DNA of 64,000 bases from Paenibacillus lentus (GTDB lineage Bacteria > Bacillota > Bacilli > Paenibacillales > Paenibacillaceae). Location: contig NZ_CP034248.1 in NCBI RefSeq assembly GCF_003931855.1, positions 3,968,001 through 4,032,000 on the forward strand, read 5' to 3'. The number at the start of each line of letters is the position of its first letter. The stretch's first letter is position 1. A program made the translations under genes and the position numbers. Below are positions 61,896-64,000 of the stretch, one piece after another. The notes beneath the pieces are model-generated. The model was not told the origin of the DNA and did not search any database. It saw nothing but the letters and a program-made list of their open reading frames with translations.

Positions 61896-62426
61896 ATGTC
61901 TATGAGAGAACAGTTTCGAAAAACGGTGAAGAAAAATATATTGGCTGCCGTTATAGCCATTGGCGCATATGGAGCAGCATCCGGGGTCCTGCTGGCCAAT
62001 GATATGGAAATGACACCCCTTATGGTTTTACCCGATGAAGCGAAGGAGAGGCAGCTACATCCCCATCATCACGAAGGACATTTCCGAGGCGGACATATTG
62101 TAATAGATACCGCTGAGCTGCTGAATACAGAGCCAAAGATGCTTGTAGAGGAGTTAAAACAAGGTAAGTCACTACTGCAGGTCGTTCAAGCTCGTAAAGG
62201 CTGGAGCGAAGCAGAATATGTGCAGAAACTAATCGTTGTCGTCACAAAACATATCGACAAGGCTGCTGCTGAAGGAAAGTTTAGCAAAGAAAAGGCCGAA
62301 ACGATGAAAATAGAACTCCCCCTCAAACTCAAAAAAGTCGTCAACCGCACTTGGAAGAGTCCAAGTAAAGGTCATCCAGTTACTGACTATCGCAACAATA
62401 CAATTCAACAGCGGATGCCTGAATAA
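61896..62426 (+). CDS. Secreted hypothetical protein
   Basis: A 176-residue protein with a signal peptide (KNILAAVIAIGAYGAASGVL, cleaved near ANDM) and a His-rich stretch (HPHHHEGHFRGGHIV). A helical part follows (LVEELKQGKSLLQVVQARKG). The repeated pattern of a secreted helical domain recalls YckD/DUF2680-type envelope proteins but I cannot confirm it. GAGGTGA precedes the ATG. His residues may bind metal. Confidence 0.7.
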   Translation: MSMREQFRKTVKKNILAAVIAIGAYGAASGVLLANDMEMTPLMVLPDEAKERQLHPHHHEGHFRGGHIVIDTAELLNTEPKMLVEELKQGKSLLQVVQARKGWSEAEYVQKLIVVVTKHIDKAAAEGKFSKEKAETMKIELPLKLKKVVNRTWKSPSKGHPVTDYRNNTIQQRMPE

Positions 62427-62472
62427 ACTCTATGCTTTACAAACCTGTATATAGATTATGACATCTGAAATA

Positions 62473-62509
62473 AAGAAGAACCTCGCTTGTAGTACAAGCG
62501 AGGTTCTTC
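62473..62509. terminator. Terminator between convergent genes
   Basis: GAAGAACCTCGCTTG and CAAGCGAGGTTCTTC pair perfectly (15 bp, loop TAGTA). The minus-strand exit is T-rich. Confidence 0.85.
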
Positions 62510-62571
62510 GAATACAACAGCTGTCCAGCCAATCAGCAGTTCTTAAGCCCAGGTCAGGGGGCTCAATCATC

Positions 62572-63642
62572 CTACCCTTTAACTGCTGCTTTCTTCTTTT
62601 TCTTGGGCTTCACTGTTAGCCCACTGACCGGAACTTCAAGAATATCGAGAAGGAAAATAAAGACCGGCACACCGACGATTAGTCCCCATACCCCGAAAAA
62701 ATGCTCCGAGACTAATAGAATCATAAATGTATAGAAAATAGGCAAATGCGTCTTGTTAGACATGAATTTCGGATTAAGGAAGTATGCTTCGAACGCGTGG
62801 ACTACCGCGATCATAACCAGAACGTATACGATTTTAATCAATCCGCCTATTTTAAATGCAATCGCACATAACGGAATGAGTGAAATAATAACGCCCATTA
62901 CCGGAACCAGTCCGAGCAAAAAGATCATAATTCCAATCGCGATCAGGTTTGGGAATCCGAAGATCCAAAGAAAGATCGTAGACAAGATCGCATTTACGGT
63001 AGCTATTAGAAATTGAACCTCGATTACTTTACCAAAGGAAGTAACGAATTTATTACCGAAATACTCAAGCTCGTTAAACAGAAATGCTGCCCGGCTCTCT
63101 TTGAATTTCGCGGTAAAATTCGTAACCTTCTCCTTTTCCAACAGGAAGAATAAGCTTAGGATGATTGCAATGAATAAATTCAAGCTCCATTTTCCAATAT
63201 CCGAGACGGTTTTAAGCAAGAAATTAAAGCCGTTGCCTACGTACTTCGATAGATCGATTTCCTTCAAAGAGTCGACTAGAAAATTCAACAGCACATTATC
63301 CGGCAAATTCGTCGGAGGATTATCATAGAACGAAATCACCTGATTGACTAAGTCATTGAATTCTTCCAGAAATACAGGCAGATAATAATATACCGTAGTA
63401 ACAAGTAAGGTCAGTATAATAGTATATATGAGCAGTATCGTAATGCTACGGTTAATCTTTACGATCTTATCAACATTGCGTGTAATGAAATTATGTAAGC
63501 GATTGATGAGATAGGTCAGTATAAAGGTGATCAGCAACATGTTCAACATGCTTCGTGAAAAATAGAGGATCAAGATGACGAATAACAAAGCAAGAAACCT
63601 GCGGAAGCCCGCGATTTGAAATAGCTCTTTAAAAAAAGTCAT
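62572..63642 (-). CDS. AI-2E family transporter (YdiK/YueF-like permease)
   Basis: A 356-residue membrane protein of the AI-2E transporter family, related in part to Na+/H+ antiporters and AI-2 exporters. About seven hydrophobic segments surround a large helical extracytoplasmic-type loop. Family stretches are LVPVMGVIISLIPLCAIAF, FLNPKFMSNKTHLPIFYTFM and GVWGLIVGVPVFIFLLDIL. A basic tail (VKPKKKKKAAVKG) ends it. AAGGAG lies 13 bases before the ATG. The transported substrate is not established. Confidence 0.88.
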   Translation of the reverse strand: MTFFKELFQIAGFRRFLALLFVILILYFSRSMLNMLLITFILTYLINRLHNFITRNVDKIVKINRSITILLIYTIILTLLVTTVYYYLPVFLEEFNDLVNQVISFYDNPPTNLPDNVLLNFLVDSLKEIDLSKYVGNGFNFLLKTVSDIGKWSLNLFIAIILSLFFLLEKEKVTNFTAKFKESRAAFLFNELEYFGNKFVTSFGKVIEVQFLIATVNAILSTIFLWIFGFPNLIAIGIMIFLLGLVPVMGVIISLIPLCAIAFKIGGLIKIVYVLVMIAVVHAFEAYFLNPKFMSNKTHLPIFYTFMILLVSEHFFGVWGLIVGVPVFIFLLDILEVPVSGLTVKPKKKKKAAVKG

Positions 63643-63807
63643 TATAAGCGACCTGCTCCTTTAATTCAAACTAACTAACGGTATATAGGCAATTACAGAT
63701 TTAGGTCTAAATCTAATCTATTTCCTTAGGTTTATCTTAAGGCAGTATATAGGTGAAAGCAAGTCAGCGAAGATTGTTTTTTACTAAAATTACGGTAAAA
63801 CGCAAAG

Positions 63808-63838
63808 AGTCCTGCCAATAAACAAGCTGGGCAGGACT
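63808..63838 (-). terminator. Terminator after the lactonase gene
   Basis: On the minus strand AGTCCTGCC pairs with GGCAGGACT, followed by CTTTGCGTTTT. It lies 14 bp after the lactonase stop codon. Confidence 0.75.
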
Positions 63839-63851
63839 ATAGATATGATTG

Positions 63852-64000
63852 TTATAGTTGAAATAATACAGGCTGTACGCACACGGGCTTCGAGATTTGT
63901 GCGGTATGCCCCGTGAAATTCAATTTACCGGTAGCCGAATCTACGCGGAATACGGCTAAATTGTCCGAGTCGCGGTTAGCCACAATGAGATACTCCCCTG
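63852..64000 (-). CDS. Lactonase family protein (6-phosphogluconolactonase-like), C-terminal fragment
   Basis: The last 49 codons of a gene that runs off the right edge. They read EYLIVANRDSDNLAVFRVDS, ATGKLNFTGHTAQISKPVCV and end QPVLFQL. Repeated VANRDSDNxAVFRVD is the beta-propeller pattern of the YkgB/Pgl lactonase family. A terminator follows. Confidence 0.85.
   Translation of the reverse strand, partial: GEYLIVANRDSDNLAVFRVDSATGKLNFTGHTAQISKPVCVQPVLFQL

Noticed and set aside
1..64000. CRISPR arrays, rRNA genes or prophage structural genes
   Set aside because: No regularly spaced repeats, no rRNA motifs and no capsid, tail or terminase signatures were seen.

Overview
The window is a stretch of a low-to-mid GC Firmicutes chromosome, most probably Paenibacillus or a close relative. 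Three things point there. The gene order matches the Bacillales housekeeping blocks dprA-topA-trmFO-hslVU, ylqGH-rnhB-rbgA-lepB-rplS-trmD-rimM-khpA-rpsP-ffh-ylxM, ftsY-smc-rnc-fabF-acpP-fabG-fabD-fabH-plsX-fapR, and rpmF-yceD with ylbM/ylbL/ylbJ/coaD/rsmD. Sporulation-linked genes (ylbJ, a YjcZ-like peptide) are present. Shine-Dalgarno sites are strong and GTG/TTG starts are common. The genus is inferred from style and synteny, not from a search.

Layout. 1-7.8 kb (minus strand): hslU start, hslV, trmFO, topA, dprA and sucCD. 8-10 kb (plus): yifB/comM behind a strong promoter and a structured leader. 10-16.8 kb (minus): yraN, the orphan flagellar-type pair ylqH/ylqG, rnhB, a WecA/TagO-like phosphoglycosyltransferase, rbgA, lepB and rplS with an L19-type leader. 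16.8-19.2 kb: a tRNA-Pro(GGG), two tiny ORFs and a secreted polysaccharide deacetylase. 19.2-36.5 kb (minus): translation, SRP, SMC and type II fatty acid synthesis genes, ending at fapR with a clear FapR operator, then rpmF and yceD. 36.7-41.5 kb: tmcAL (ylbM), the SepM-like protease, ylbJ, coaD and rsmD.

41.6-52.7 kb is the accessory part: a decayed integrative element. It holds an excisionase-like gene split by an in-frame stop but no integrase. It also holds a MoxR/VWA cassette, a DUF262 gene, RadC, a GHKL-TOPRIM protein that looks like a fused topoisomerase VI/VIII-type B-A polypeptide, an intact IS3-family insertion sequence, an IS110-like remnant and a lipoprotein gene missing its 5' end. 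Several genes are joined by deletions or broken by single frameshifts. At its left edge a plus-strand promoter, hairpins and a strong terminator suggest a small RNA with C-rich unpaired segments.

53-64 kb is ordinary chromosome again: a YjcZ-like peptide, a glutamine-rich coiled-coil protein, a TPR membrane protein, a GNAT, rpiA, a DsbA-like lipoprotein, an MFS exporter, helD (with a candidate antisense RNA over its leader), an aromatic-acid-exporter-like protein, a small secreted protein, an AI-2E family permease and the 3' end of a lactonase gene.

The core genes serve coordinated housekeeping: lipid synthesis under FapR, protein targeting and translation, chromosome structure, and TCA/CoA metabolism. 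The accessory segment looks like the remains of a mobile element whose MoxR-VWA and topoisomerase-like modules are the least understood parts of the window.
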